59,901 nucleotides of DNA from Oscillospiraceae bacterium (GTDB lineage Bacteria > Bacillota > Clostridia > Oscillospirales > Ruminococcaceae): assembly GCA_022791945.1 (NCBI GenBank), contig JAAVZY010000089.1, positions 1 to 59,901 of the forward strand, in the 5' to 3' direction. The position numbers were made by a program, and so were the translations under genes. Of this stretch, positions 25,472 through 34,626 are shown in pieces. Numbering within the stretch: position 1 is the first letter of the stretch; each line of letters begins with the position of its first letter. The notes under the pieces were generated by a model, which saw only the letters and a list, made by a program, of their open reading frames with translations, was not told the DNA's origin and searched no databases.

Positions 25472-26550
25472 GGCAGGTCCTCCTTTTTTCCGTATTTTCC
25501 CGGCTGCGCGGCCTGTTCCTCCCGGCGGAGCTGGCCGCAGGCGGCGCTGATGTCCGCCCCTAGGGTCCGGCGGACGGTGGCGTTGATGCCCCGCTCCCCC
25601 AGCCACCCCTGGAAGGAGGCGATCCGCTGGCGCTCCGCCCGGCGGTAATCCGTCTCCCGGATTTCGTTCACAGGGATTAGATTCACATGGCACCAGCCTC
25701 CGCCGCCCCGGGCCTTCAGCCGGGCGGCAAGCTCCTCCGCGCAGGCCCGGCTGTCGTTGACGCCCCGGATCAGCGCATACTCAAAGGAGATCCGGCGGCC
25801 GGTGTCCCCGGCGTAGTCCCGGCAGGCGTCCAGAAGCGCGTCGATCCCGTACCGGCGCGCCACCGGCATGGTCTGGGCGCGGATGGCGTCGTTGGGGGCG
25901 TGGAGGGAGACGGAGAGGGTGAGCTGAAGCCGGAGCTCCGCCAGCTTCCGGATCCGGTCCACCAGCCCGCAGGTGGAAAGGGAAACGTGCCGCAGGCTCA
26001 GGTTCCGCCCGTTCTCATCGCTGAGAAGGGACAGGAACCGGATGACGTTGTCAAAGTTGTCCAGAGGCTCCCCGATGCCCATCAGAACCACGCTGCCCAC
26101 CGGCCGGCCCAGGTCCCGCTCGGCCTGATAGAGCTGGCCCAGGATTTCAGAGGGGGCCAGGTTCCGGACAAAGCCGGCTTTGGTGGAGGCGCAGAAGGCG
26201 CAGCCCATCCGGCAGCCAACCTGGGTGGAAAGGCAGATGCTGGAGCCGTGGCGGTAGTCCATGACCACAGTCTCCACCAGCTCGCCGTCGGGGAGGGCGA
26301 ACAGGTATTTCACCGTACCGTCCAGGGCGGAAACCAGCTTCCGGCGGATGGAGAGCTCAGAAAGGACAGCCTGCTCCTCCAGGAGCTCCGTCAGGCTTCG
26401 GGGAAGGTTGGACATCTGGTCAAAGCGCTCCGCAGGGCGCTTGTGGAGCCAGCCGAACAGCTGCCCGGCCCGGAAGCGGGGCTGTCCCAGCTCCTGAAGC
26501 CAGAGGGCCAGCTCCTCCCCGCTCATGGATCGCAAATCCTTCACCTGCAT
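25468..26550 (-). CDS. rlmN: 23S rRNA A2503 / tRNA A37 C2-methyltransferase
   Basis: This 360-residue radical-SAM enzyme methylates C2 of A2503 in 23S rRNA. The radical-SAM cysteines are in CRMGCAFCASTKAGFVRNL near residue 113. The MGIGEPLDNFDNV motif near 160 and the C-terminal VHRTLGAD-like end (here VRRTLGADISAACGQL, carrying the methyl-accepting cysteine) are present. The ribosome site abuts the ATG closely, so the GTG two codons on is a possible alternative start. Coupled to stp by overlap. Confidence 0.95.
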   Translation of the reverse strand: MQVKDLRSMSGEELALWLQELGQPRFRAGQLFGWLHKRPAERFDQMSNLPRSLTELLEEQAVLSELSIRRKLVSALDGTVKYLFALPDGELVETVVMDYRHGSSICLSTQVGCRMGCAFCASTKAGFVRNLAPSEILGQLYQAERDLGRPVGSVVLMGIGEPLDNFDNVIRFLSLLSDENGRNLSLRHVSLSTCGLVDRIRKLAELRLQLTLSVSLHAPNDAIRAQTMPVARRYGIDALLDACRDYAGDTGRRISFEYALIRGVNDSRACAEELAARLKARGGGGWCHVNLIPVNEIRETDYRRAERQRIASFQGWLGERGINATVRRTLGADISAACGQLRREEQAAQPGKYGKKEDLP

Positions 26551-26581
26551 CCCCCTTTCCGTGCCCGCCTTCGCCTCCCCC

Positions 26582-27907
26582 TCAGACGCGCACGAAAGCG
26601 GAGATGTAGAAGGCGTCGCCTTCCATTTGATGGGGAAACAGCGTCACGCCGACCCCGTCGCAAAGGCCCATAGGATCTATTTTACTGAAAATTCCCAGTG
26701 ATTGCAATGGGAAGGGGCGAAAATTTTGTGACAGCAGCAGCCTGGCTACCTCCTCATTCTCCGCCCGGTTGGTGGTGCAGGTGGAATACACCAGCCGTCC
26801 GCCCGGCTTCACATACCGGGCTGCGTTCTCCAGCAGCGCCCGCTGGAGCGCCGGAAGCGCCTCCCGGGGCGGGCGATACTTGATCTCCGGCTTCCGCCGG
26901 AGAATCCCCAGCCCCGAGCAGGGCGCGTCGCACAGCACCCGATCCGCGCCCCCCAGGGCGGGGTCATATTCCCGCCCATCCCGGCAGAGGGCCTCCAGAC
27001 AGCCGATTCCCAGCCGCTCTGCTCCCTTGGCAATCAGGCCGGCCTTCCTGGGATGGAGATCGCAGGAGAGGATCCGTCCCCTCCCCTCCATGGTCTGGGC
27101 GGCGACAAAGCTCTTGGAGCCCGGGGCCGCGCAGAGATCCACCACCTTCTCCCCCGGCAGCGCGCCCAGCGCCAGCCCGCTCAGCTGGGAGGACACGTCC
27201 TGGACGTGGAACAGCCCCTCCCGGTATTCGGGGAGCCCGTCGATGCTCCCGGTTCCCTCCAGCAGCAGGCAGTCCCGCAGCCAGGCATGGGGCCGGACGG
27301 CAATGCCCCTGGCTCCCAGGGAACGGGCCAGGGCCTCGGAGGTGGTTTTCAGGGTGTTCACCCGCACGGACAGGGGCGGCCTCCCCAGGGATGCCTCCGC
27401 CAGCCGGGCGGCAGTCTCCGGGCCATACTGGGCTGTCCACTGGCTGAAAATCCAGCCGGGGCAGGCGTACCGGACTTCCGGATATTCCGGCGAGGCGGGA
27501 TCCGGCAGGCGCTCCCGCCTCCCGTCCCGGAGGAAGGATCGGAGCACCCCGTTCACCAGACCCCTGGCGCTGGATTTCCTGGCGTAGCCCGCCAGCCGGA
27601 CGCTCTCGTCCACCGCGGCCCGATCCGGCACAGAGTCCATGTACAGCAGCTGGTAAAAGCCCATCTGGAGGATGATCCGGATCTCCGGATCCAGGGAGGC
27701 CGCCGGCTTTTTCAGATAGGCGTTCATCTGGTAATCCAGCCGGGGGCCCAGCTCCAGCACCCCGTAAAACAGGGCGGTGACAAAGGCCGACTGCTCTCGG
27801 GGGAGCCCCTCCCGGCGGAGGGCCTGATCCAGCGCCAGATTGGAATAAGCCCCCTGGAGCAGCACCCGGCTCAGGGCGTCATAAGCGATGATGCGGTTAT
27901 TCTTCAT
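26582..27907 (-). CDS. rsmB: 16S rRNA m5C967 methyltransferase
   Basis: A 441-residue RNA methyltransferase. Residues 1-140 are the NusB-like N-terminal domain (RIIAYDALSRVLLQGAYSNLALDQALRREG). The C-terminal Rossmann domain has the SAM-binding VVDLCAAPGSKSF, DRVLCDAPCSGLGILRRKPEIKY with the catalytic PC, and VYSTCTTNRAENE with the second cysteine. The ATG at 27907 overlaps the stop of the upstream peptidase gene as ATGA. The longer upstream frame reads antisense to the peptidase frame and is rejected. Confidence 0.95.
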   Translation of the reverse strand: MKNNRIIAYDALSRVLLQGAYSNLALDQALRREGLPREQSAFVTALFYGVLELGPRLDYQMNAYLKKPAASLDPEIRIILQMGFYQLLYMDSVPDRAAVDESVRLAGYARKSSARGLVNGVLRSFLRDGRRERLPDPASPEYPEVRYACPGWIFSQWTAQYGPETAARLAEASLGRPPLSVRVNTLKTTSEALARSLGARGIAVRPHAWLRDCLLLEGTGSIDGLPEYREGLFHVQDVSSQLSGLALGALPGEKVVDLCAAPGSKSFVAAQTMEGRGRILSCDLHPRKAGLIAKGAERLGIGCLEALCRDGREYDPALGGADRVLCDAPCSGLGILRRKPEIKYRPPREALPALQRALLENAARYVKPGGRLVYSTCTTNRAENEEVARLLLSQNFRPFPLQSLGIFSKIDPMGLCDGVGVTLFPHQMEGDAFYISAFVRV

Positions 27908-28584
27908 CGGCTGTTCCTGTTCCGCAGGGCCATGAGCCGCAGGAGGTTTGCCACTGCCGCCACCAGCGCGGCCACATAGGTCATTGCCGCTGCGGAAAGC
28001 ACCTTCCGGGCTCCGGCCAGCTCCTCCGCATTCAGGTACATCTGCATTTCCAGGGTTTCCATGGCCCGGCGGCTGGCGTTGAACTCCACAGGCAGAGTCA
28101 CCAGCTGGAAGGCAACCACGGCCAGAAAGAGAAGGATCCCCAGATCCACCAGCCATCCAAAGCCCAGAAACAAGCCAATCACTGCCAGCGGGATCGCGGC
28201 GTTGGAGCCGATATTGGTGATGGGGATCAGCGCCGCCCGGATTTTGATAGGGAAGTAGCCTTTGGCGTACTGCACCGCGTGGCCGCACTCATGGGCGGCC
28301 ACCCCAATCGCACCTACGGAGGTGGAGCTGTAGACGCTGGCGGAGAGACGGATCACATTGGCCTTGGGATCATAATGATCCGACAGATGGCCGGAAACCT
28401 GTTCCACGGGGACGTGGACAAGGCCGTTTTCGTCCAGGATCATCCGTGCCGCCTGGGCGGCGGTCAGGCCCCGGAGGTTGGCGACCCGGCTGTAGCGCTC
28501 AAAGGTGGAATTCACCCGGAAGGAGGCCCAGACCGAGAACAGCAGCGCGGGCACAACCAGAATCAGATAATAAACGTCGATCAT
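27904..28584 (-). CDS. Membrane zinc metallopeptidase (YugP family)
   Basis: The 226-residue protein begins with a membrane segment (YYLILVVPALLFSVWASF) and carries the zinc-binding AAHECGHAVQYAKGY near residue 85, with further membrane segments at about 110-150 and 195-215. This is the YugP/zinc-dependent membrane peptidase family that sits in the fmt-rsmB cluster of many Firmicutes. ATG 28584 matches the family N-terminus; ATG 28596 is an alternative. A full repeat element separates it from fmt upstream. Substrate unknown. Confidence 0.9.
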   Translation of the reverse strand: MIDVYYLILVVPALLFSVWASFRVNSTFERYSRVANLRGLTAAQAARMILDENGLVHVPVEQVSGHLSDHYDPKANVIRLSASVYSSTSVGAIGVAAHECGHAVQYAKGYFPIKIRAALIPITNIGSNAAIPLAVIGLFLGFGWLVDLGILLFLAVVAFQLVTLPVEFNASRRAMETLEMQMYLNAEELAGARKVLSAAAMTYVAALVAAVANLLRLMALRNRNSR

Positions 28585-28623
28585 GAAAGCAATCATGCCT
28601 TTCTTTTGGTGAACAGCGGGTTT

Positions 28624-29209
28624 CGGAAGGGATAAGACCTCGAGGGCTCTGCCCTCGAGCTCCTGCCAAGAGGAAGGGGTTCCCCTTGGATTCCCGTTAT
28701 TTTTAAGGGCTTTTTTAAGGGTGGAAAAGGGTTGGGGTTGAGTCTGTACAGGCTTCCGGCTCCCTGCCACGCAGAGAGTCTGATTCATGCAGGACGCTTT
28801 TTACGTAAAGAAAAAAGCTCCACCCTGCGTGCCGGGGTACTTCCTGCGCCGCACTGGGGTTCCTGCGTCCCTTATTAAAAAGGGAGAATGTCAGGCGTAA
28901 AGCGGACTGGCGGGGGGTTCCGAGCGTGGCACAGCGTTCCCTCCCCGCAGAAGGTGTGAGCGTAACAGGACACGCTCGGGACTTTCTGCGTCGGAGTCTC
29001 TGCGCCGCCTATGGGGCTGAATTTTTTCTTTACGAAAAAATGGGTAGGCGGGCGATCGACCACGCAGGGAGTATCAGCGAGGCAGGGAGTAAAAAGTCTG
29101 TACAGACTTGGCCCCCACCCCCTCTACGCCCTTAAAAGACGGGAATCCAAGGGGGGCCAGGCCCCCTTGGCGAGAGCGCGAGAGCAGAGCTCTCGCGGCC
29201 TTGCCCTCC
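28624..29209 (-). repeat. Palindrome-rich intergenic element, nearly full length, inside the housekeeping operon
   Basis: Copy in minus orientation between fmt and the peptidase gene: GGAAGGGATAAGACC end, CTCGAGGGC/GCCCTCGAG palindrome, a variant CCAAGAGG...CCCCTTGG, module B (core with one change, CTTTTTACGTAAAG, near 28797), a replaced centre lacking the ACGTTCC hairpin, the CCCGAGCG-type dyad near 28960-28985, module A (core near 29025-29041), AGTCTGTACAGACT, CCAAGGGGGGCC-type palindrome (29147-29170) and GCGAGAGCAGAGCTCTCGC then GGCCTTGCCCTCC. Confidence 0.9.
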
Positions 29210-29220
29210 GCCATACGCAC

Positions 29221-30150
29221 CTACTCCAGGCGGGCGCCTGCGGGAGCGGGGTGGCCCCGGAGGAAATCGCTGCCGGACATCCGGCGGGAGCCTTCGTACT
29301 GGACCTCCGTCAGGCGGAGGAGCCCCTGACCGGCGGAGACGAGCAGTTCCCCGCCGCCTGTGAGGGTTCCGGGCGGGAGCGGGTGCTCCTCATCCATAGA
29401 AACGAGTTCGCTCCGGTAGATCTTCAGACGTTTTCCGTTCAGCAGGGCCTCGGCGCAGGGCCAGGGCGACAGCCCTTGGATCAGATGATGCAGCTCCCGG
29501 GCGGGACGGGTAAAGTCCAGCCGGGAAAGCTCCTTTGACAGCATAGGGGCGTGGGTGGCGTCCTCCTCCTTCTGAGGCACCGGCCGGAGAGTTCCGGCCT
29601 CCAGGGCCTTCAGCGTGTCGGAAAGCACCTCCGCTCCCAGCAGGGACAGCCGGTCGTGCAGCTCCCCGGCAGTCTCGTTTTCCCCGATCGCCGTCTCCTT
29701 CCAGAGAAGCATGTCCCCGGTGTCCACCCCCAGAGCCATCTGCTGGGTGGTGACCCCGGTCCGGGTTTCCCCGTTGATCACCGCCCACTGAATGGGCCCC
29801 GCCCCCCGGTACCGGGGCAGCAGGGAGGCGTGCACGTTGATGCACCCCAGGGGCGGGATCTCCAGGATCTCCTGGGGCAGAATCTTCCCGTAGGCGGTGA
29901 CCACCACCAGATCCGGCGCCAGGGAGCGCAGCAGCTCTGCCGACTCCGCCGTCCGCATGGACTTGGGCTGGTACACCGGTATGCCGTGGAGCAGGGCCAG
30001 CTCCTTGACCGGGGGCGCCGCCAGCCGGTGACCCCGGCCCTTGGGCTTGTCCGGCTGGGTAAAGACGCCGGCCAGATGCCGGCCCTCCTCCAGCATCTGC
30101 CGGAGACAGGGCACCGCAAACTCCGGCGTTCCCATAAATACAATCCGCAT
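29221..30150 (-). CDS. fmt: Methionyl-tRNA formyltransferase
   Basis: This 309-residue enzyme formylates initiator Met-tRNA with 10-formyl-THF. The start MRIVFMGTPEFAVPCL is typical, and the catalytic region INVHASLLPRYRGAGPIQWAVINGE near residue 107 contains the HxSLLPxxRG motif. VDTGDML follows near 142. The C-terminal domain includes SPWPCAEALLNGKRLKIY. AAGGAAGG precedes the ATG by about six bases. The deformylase gene lies 22 bases upstream, the classical def-fmt pair. Confidence 0.95.
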   Translation of the reverse strand: MRIVFMGTPEFAVPCLRQMLEEGRHLAGVFTQPDKPKGRGHRLAAPPVKELALLHGIPVYQPKSMRTAESAELLRSLAPDLVVVTAYGKILPQEILEIPPLGCINVHASLLPRYRGAGPIQWAVINGETRTGVTTQQMALGVDTGDMLLWKETAIGENETAGELHDRLSLLGAEVLSDTLKALEAGTLRPVPQKEEDATHAPMLSKELSRLDFTRPARELHHLIQGLSPWPCAEALLNGKRLKIYRSELVSMDEEHPLPPGTLTGGGELLVSAGQGLLRLTEVQYEGSRRMSGSDFLRGHPAPAGARLE

Positions 30151-30172
30151 CCGCAGCCTTCCTTTCTTGGGA

Positions 30173-30676
30173 TCAGTTCCCGTCCTGCCGGCGTTCCCGG
30201 CGTCTCCGCCGCCGGGGACGATCGTCGGAGAGCTCAATTTCGTCCGCCAGATCCACAAACAGCACCCCGTCCAGGTGATCCAGCTCATGACAGAGGGCGC
30301 GGGCCAGCAGATCTTCGCCCTCCAGGGTAAACTCCTTCCCGTTCCGATCCTGGGCCTTCACCTTCACCCACTTGGGACGGGTGACCTCCCCCCACTTGTC
30401 CGGGAAGGAGAGGCAGCCCTCCCCGCCGGTCTGGGTGTCCCTGGTTTCCAGCATCACCGGGTTCACCAGCTCCCGCAGGCCCCCGCCGGCGTCAATCACC
30501 ACCGCCCGGCGGAGCACGCCCACCTGTACGGCGGCCAGCCCGGCCCCGTCATAAGCGTACATGGTTTCCGCCATATCATCCAGGAGCTGTCCCAGCTTGG
30601 CGTTGAACTCCGTCACCTCCCGGGACTTCTTCCGGAGGGTTTCGTCCCCCTCCAGTACCAGCTTCCGTTTTGCCAT
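30173..30676 (-). CDS. def: Peptide deformylase
   Basis: The 167-residue metalloenzyme removes the N-formyl group from nascent proteins. All three motifs are present: GAGLAAVQVG (residues about 45-54), EGCLSFP near 88 and HELDHLDG near 132, supplying Cys and two His for the metal. The C-terminus is an Arg-rich tail (RPRRRRRRERRQ) that may bind the ribosome. I prefer ATG 30676 because AAGGA is eight bases upstream; ATG 30694 would place the ribosome site inside the gene. Confidence 0.95.
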   Translation of the reverse strand: MAKRKLVLEGDETLRKKSREVTEFNAKLGQLLDDMAETMYAYDGAGLAAVQVGVLRRAVVIDAGGGLRELVNPVMLETRDTQTGGEGCLSFPDKWGEVTRPKWVKVKAQDRNGKEFTLEGEDLLARALCHELDHLDGVLFVDLADEIELSDDRPRRRRRRERRQDGN

Positions 30677-30752
30677 ATAACCATTCCTTTCCATATATCA
30701 AAGGGGTGTGTTCGATACTTTTCCAGGGCCGGGGGGCTGTCCCAGCCCCGCC

Positions 30753-33191
30753 CTACCCGCTCAGCTCCCCGTTTACATCCACCTGAACAGAGATCCGGGA
30801 AAACACGCGCTCTCCGCCGCAGCGGCGGAGGAGGCGGCTGAGCAGCTCCCGCATGGGATTGTTCATCCGGCATTTGAGGATCAGCCGGAAGCGGTACTTC
30901 CCGTTGATCCGGGTAATCGCCGCCGGAGCCACCCCCAGGGCCTTCAGGGCCACCCCGCGGGCCCCGGCGGCCTCCTCCCGGAGAAGCTCCAGGGCCCGGC
31001 AGGCCGCCCGGCGGGTGGCCTCCTCATCAGCCCCCGCAAAGCCCAGAGCGGCGATATCGCAGAAGGGGGGCAGGAGCATGGCCTGCCGGGTGGCGATCTC
31101 GTCGGCATAGAAGGCGGCGTAATCCTGATTGGCCGCATAGCCCAGGATGGGGTTGTCCGGGTTCAGGGTCTGGATGTAGGCCCGGCCCGCCTTCTTCCCC
31201 CGGCCGCTCCGGCCAACCACCTGGGTGATCAGGGAGAATACCCGCTCCCCGGCCCGGTAATCCCCCGCATAGAGGCCGTTGTCCGCCGAGAGCACCCCCA
31301 CCAGGGTCACATTGGGAAAGTCCAGCCCCTTGGCGATCATCTGCGTTCCCAGAAGGATGTCGTACCGCCCCTGGCGGAAGGCCTCGAAGCTCTTGCTGTA
31401 GGAGTAGCGGGAGTAGGTGGTGTCTGCGTCCATCCGCAGAAGCCGCGCCTGGGGGAGCACCCGGGCCAGCTCATCCTCCAGCCGCTGGGTGCCAGCGCCG
31501 GTGAGCTTGATGCAGGCGCTCCCGCAGGCGGGGCAGAGGGATTCAAACACCTGGGAGTGGCCGCAATAGTGGCACATCAGCCGCCCGTTGACCCGGTGGT
31601 AGGTCATGGCCACGTCGCAGTGGGGGCATTTCAGCACTGTCCCGCACTGCATGCAGGCGGCATAAGTGTGATAGCCCCGGCGGTTGATCAGCAGGATGGA
31701 CTGCTCCCCGGCCTGGAGGTTAAAGGCCAGCTGCTCCCTTAATACCCCGCTCAGGGAGGAAAGGTTCTCGTCCGGCTGCTCCTGCCGCATGTCCACCAGA
31801 TAGACGCTGGGCAGATTGGCCCTGGCGAACCGCTCCCCCAGGGTGAACAGGGCGTAGCCGCCCTTCTGAGCCTGGCAGTAGCTGTCAATGGAGGGGGTGG
31901 CAGAGCCCAGCAGGAGCACCGCCCCGTGAACGCCGCACCGCAGCTTGGCAATGTCCCGGGCGTGGTAGCGGGGGGAGGAATCCGATTTATAGGAGGATTC
32001 CCCTTCCTCGTCCAGAATAATCAGCCCGAGCCGGGACAGGGGGGCAAAAACGGCGCTTCGGGTGCCCACCACAATTTTCACCTGCCCGGCCCGGATCCGC
32101 CGCCATTCCTCCATCCGCTCGGCGGGGGTCAGGCCGGAGTGGATCACCGCCACCAGCCCGCCGAACCGGGCGCTGAACTGGGCGGCAATCTGCGGGGTCA
32201 GGGCGATCTCCGGCACCAGCATCAGGGCGGTGCGCTCCCGGCGGATCGCCTGGCCGATGAGCTCCAGATAAACCTGGGTTTTCCCGCTGCCGGTCACTCC
32301 ATGGAGCAGGGCGGCCTCCGGCCTGCCGGAATCCATCAGGGCAAGAATCCCCCGGCATACCTGCTCCTGAGCGGGAGAAAGGGAGATCTGTTCCAAGGCC
32401 CGCTCAGGCCCGGAGATCCGGGCCGGCTCCAAAGGCTGCTCATAGAACCGGACGGCCCCTTTTTTGGCCAGCGCCTTGACCACCGCCTCGGTTACGCCGC
32501 AGAGGTAGCACAGCTCCTTCATCTGGGCGGGGCCGGACTGCTCCAGAAGGGAGAGCACCGCCCTCTGCTTGGGGGGAAGGGGGCGTTCGGGGACAAAGGC
32601 GGGATTTTTCCGAAGCATCCGGATGGTTTTGGGCGCCACCCGGCTGCGGATCCGATCGGAGCGGAGCAGCAGCCCCCTGTCCTGGAGGGAGCGGACGGCC
32701 GGATGAGCCGCCGGGCTTTTTCGGCCCCCGAGGAATTCCCGGAGCTCCCGGAGGGTCTTGGGCGCCCGGAGGAATTCCATAACCCCCTGCTCCTCCGGAG
32801 GGAGGTCCGCCAGCCGGGCTTCGGACATGGAGTCCGACCATTGGAAAATCTCCGTGACCTCCACACCGGCTCCCAGGGGAAGGACGGTGCGGACTGCTTC
32901 GTAGTAGGTGCAGAAGGTGGTGCGCACCAGAAACTCCACCATCCGCAGGAGCTCTCCCTCCAGGATGGGCTGGGGATCCAGCTGGACGGCGATGGGCTTC
33001 ATCCGGCCGGAGCCGCCGCCGGGGGAGAGCGCCGTAACCAGCCCCTGCACCTTTTTGTTGGAGCGCCCGAAGGGAACCAGGACGCGGCATCCGGCCAGGA
33101 GGGAGCGCTCCAGCTCAGCCGGAACCAAATAGGAGTAGGGCTTATCGACCGCATAGGCAATCCCGTCCACATGCACCTCCGCCACAAGCAC
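30753..33191 (-). CDS. priA: Primosomal replication restart helicase PriA
   Basis: An 812-residue helicase that reloads the replisome at stalled forks. Visible parts: N-terminal DNA-binding domain (DGIAYAVDKPYSYLVP...GCRVLVPFGRSNK), Walker A HGVTGSGKTQVYLE near residue 293, motif II LIILDEEGESSYKSD near 390, the zinc cluster CMQCGTVLKCPHC...CHYCG...CPACGS near 512-552 and motif V LLGTQMIAKGLDFPNV. Motif II is DEEG where most PriA have DEEH. The GTG start at 33191 lies nine bases after AAAGGAGG. A collapsed repeat element separates it from rpoZ. Confidence 0.95.
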   Translation of the reverse strand: MLVAEVHVDGIAYAVDKPYSYLVPAELERSLLAGCRVLVPFGRSNKKVQGLVTALSPGGGSGRMKPIAVQLDPQPILEGELLRMVEFLVRTTFCTYYEAVRTVLPLGAGVEVTEIFQWSDSMSEARLADLPPEEQGVMEFLRAPKTLRELREFLGGRKSPAAHPAVRSLQDRGLLLRSDRIRSRVAPKTIRMLRKNPAFVPERPLPPKQRAVLSLLEQSGPAQMKELCYLCGVTEAVVKALAKKGAVRFYEQPLEPARISGPERALEQISLSPAQEQVCRGILALMDSGRPEAALLHGVTGSGKTQVYLELIGQAIRRERTALMLVPEIALTPQIAAQFSARFGGLVAVIHSGLTPAERMEEWRRIRAGQVKIVVGTRSAVFAPLSRLGLIILDEEGESSYKSDSSPRYHARDIAKLRCGVHGAVLLLGSATPSIDSYCQAQKGGYALFTLGERFARANLPSVYLVDMRQEQPDENLSSLSGVLREQLAFNLQAGEQSILLINRRGYHTYAACMQCGTVLKCPHCDVAMTYHRVNGRLMCHYCGHSQVFESLCPACGSACIKLTGAGTQRLEDELARVLPQARLLRMDADTTYSRYSYSKSFEAFRQGRYDILLGTQMIAKGLDFPNVTLVGVLSADNGLYAGDYRAGERVFSLITQVVGRSGRGKKAGRAYIQTLNPDNPILGYAANQDYAAFYADEIATRQAMLLPPFCDIAALGFAGADEEATRRAACRALELLREEAAGARGVALKALGVAPAAITRINGKYRFRLILKCRMNNPMRELLSRLLRRCGGERVFSRISVQVDVNGELSG

Positions 33192-33244
33192 CTGTCATCC
33201 CCTCCTTTCGTACTCTTAGAGCCTGTTCAGAATCTCCGGATGCC

Positions 33245-33347
33245 CGGAAGGGCAAGACCTCGAGGGCTCTGCCCTCGAGCACCGCGGTGCGTCGTTTCAC
33301 GACGCACCGCAGTGCCGCGAGACAGCGTCTCGCGGCCTTGCCCTTCG
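33245..33347. repeat. Palindrome-rich intergenic element, ends and cassettes only
   Basis: Minimal 103-bp copy between rpoZ and priA. Order: GGAAGGGCAAGACC, CTCGAGGGC/GCCCTCGAG, GCGGTGCGTCG/CGACGCACCGC, GCGAGACAGCGTCTCGC, then GGCCTTGCCCTTC. Modules A, B and C and the CCAAGGGG palindromes are all gone, leaving three consecutive hairpins inside an otherwise co-directional operon. Confidence 0.85.
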
Positions 33348-33370
33348 CACATGCAGAGAGCCAACGGGGG

Positions 33371-33604
33371 CTATTCCAGCTCCTTGCCCAGATCCTCTTT
33401 TTCCTTGAGATAGAACTCCCCGGCGGCGAATTCCTCCACTGCAATCTGGACGGGCTTATCAATCAATATGCGCCCCTCCTCTTCCGCTTCCTCGGCGATT
33501 TCCCGCGCGCGCTTGGCTACCCCGATCACCAGGGAATAATAGCTCTCCCCCTCCTTCAGTATCTCACAGGCCGAGGGCCGGTGCATGGTCGCTTTCTCAC
33601 TCAT
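33371..33604 (-). CDS. rpoZ: RNA polymerase omega subunit
   Basis: A 77-residue protein starting MSEKATMHRPSACEIL, with the omega signature SYYSLVIGVAKRAREI near residues 22-37 and a charged C-terminus (LKEKEDLGKELE). It sits between gmk and priA as in other Firmicutes. AAAGGA lies about eight bases before ATG 33604; the longer open frame is an upstream extension without support. Confidence 0.92.
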   Translation of the reverse strand: MSEKATMHRPSACEILKEGESYYSLVIGVAKRAREIAEEAEEEGRILIDKPVQIAVEEFAAGEFYLKEKEDLGKELE

Positions 33605-33666
33605 TCGATCTCGTTCCTTTCCATATGGATTCTTGCTTTTCAGTTGTTCAGGGAGCAGCGGTGCCT

Positions 33667-34281
33667 CTACGGCTCCAGGAGGCGGCGGACCCGCTCCGCC
33701 ATGACCGTCTGGCGGCACCGGCTGGCCCGCAGGATTCCCCGCAGGCTCTCCGCGGCCTCCTCCACCTGGTCGTTCACCACCACATAATCGCATTCATTGG
33801 CAAAGGGGAGCTCCTTCAGGGCAGTCTCCAGCCTGCGGGAAACCGTCTCCGGATCCTCTGTACCCCGGCCCACCAGGCGGCTGCGCAGCTCCTCCAGGCT
33901 TGGGGGCAGGATGAACGCCAGCACCGCCTCTGGATACATCCGCCGCACATTGGCCGCGCCCTGCACCTCAATCTCCAGGATCACATTCTCCCCCCGCTCC
34001 AGACGCTCCATAACCGCCTTCCGGGGGGTGCCGTAGCAGTTCCCGCAATAGCTGGCATACTCCAGCAGGCCGTCCTCCTCTATGAGCTTCTGGAATTCCT
34101 CCCGGCTCAGAAAATAATAGTGCTTCCCGTGCTCTTCCCCGGGGCGGGGGCTCCGGGTGGTAGCTGAGACTGAGAGAAAGGTCTTTTCCTCTGTCCGCAA
34201 AAGCTCCTTGAGCACCGTCCCTTTTCCGCTGCCGGAAGGGCCGACCAGCACCAGCAGCACGCCGGTTTGTTCCTTACGCAT
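33667..34281 (-). CDS. gmk: Guanylate kinase
   Basis: This 204-residue enzyme phosphorylates GMP to GDP. The P-loop is [13 protein letters not shown] near residue 12, the GMP site is [21 protein letters not shown] near 37, and [12 protein letters not shown] lies near 100. The ATG at 34281 overlaps the end of remA by eight bases. The operon order yicC, remA, gmk, rpoZ is the usual one. Confidence 0.95.
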   Translation of the reverse strand: MRKEQTGVLLVLVGPSGSGKGTVLKELLRTEEKTFLSVSATTRSPRPGEEHGKHYYFLSREEFQKLIEEDGLLEYASYCGNCYGTPRKAVMERLERGENVILEIEVQGAANVRRMYPEAVLAFILPPSLEELRSRLVGRGTEDPETVSRRLETALKELPFANECDYVVVNDQVEEAAESLRGILRASRCRQTVMAERVRRLLEP

Positions 34282-34543
34282 CCTCGTTTTCGTCCTCCTC
34301 GTCTTCTTCATGCTCCACCACCCGGTTGGCAACTGTCTCCGGCTGGATGGCCGAGAGAATGACGTGATCCGAATCCATTACGATCACCGCCCGGGTGCGG
34401 CGGCCATAGGTGGCGTCAATCAGGGATCCCCGATCCCGGGCGTCCTGGATGATCAGCTTGATGGGCGCGGACTCCGGACTGACGATTGCCACCAGCTTGG
34501 AGGCCTGCACCATGTTTCCAAAGCCGATATTAATCAATTTCAT
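34274..34543 (-). CDS. remA: RemA-type DNA-binding regulator (DUF370)
   Basis: An 89-residue protein beginning [37 protein letters not shown], the RemA/DUF370 signature, followed by [35 protein letters not shown]. In Bacillus RemA forms rings that bind DNA and activate matrix and osmoprotection genes; here only the fold and the operon position are shared. The C-terminus is unusually acidic ([13 protein letters not shown]). Overlaps gmk. Confidence 0.92.
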   Translation of the reverse strand: MKLINIGFGNMVQASKLVAIVSPESAPIKLIIQDARDRGSLIDATYGRRTRAVIVMDSDHVILSAIQPETVANRVVEHEEDEEDENEDA

Positions 34544-34626
34544 GGTAAGCCGTCCTTTCCGGTACTGTCTTGAGAGGGGGGTTCTGCTCCCCCTGGGGCC
34601 CCATCCTTTCAGGGCAAAAAGAGGGG

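Noticed and set aside
30708-33413. Long open frames antisense to priA and other GC-rich minus-strand genes (for example 30708-31742, 31926-33413 and 22768-24768 on the plus strand)
   Set aside because: They are shadows of high-GC codon use on the opposite strand: no ribosome sites, Gly/Pro/His/Arg-rich composition and no family features.
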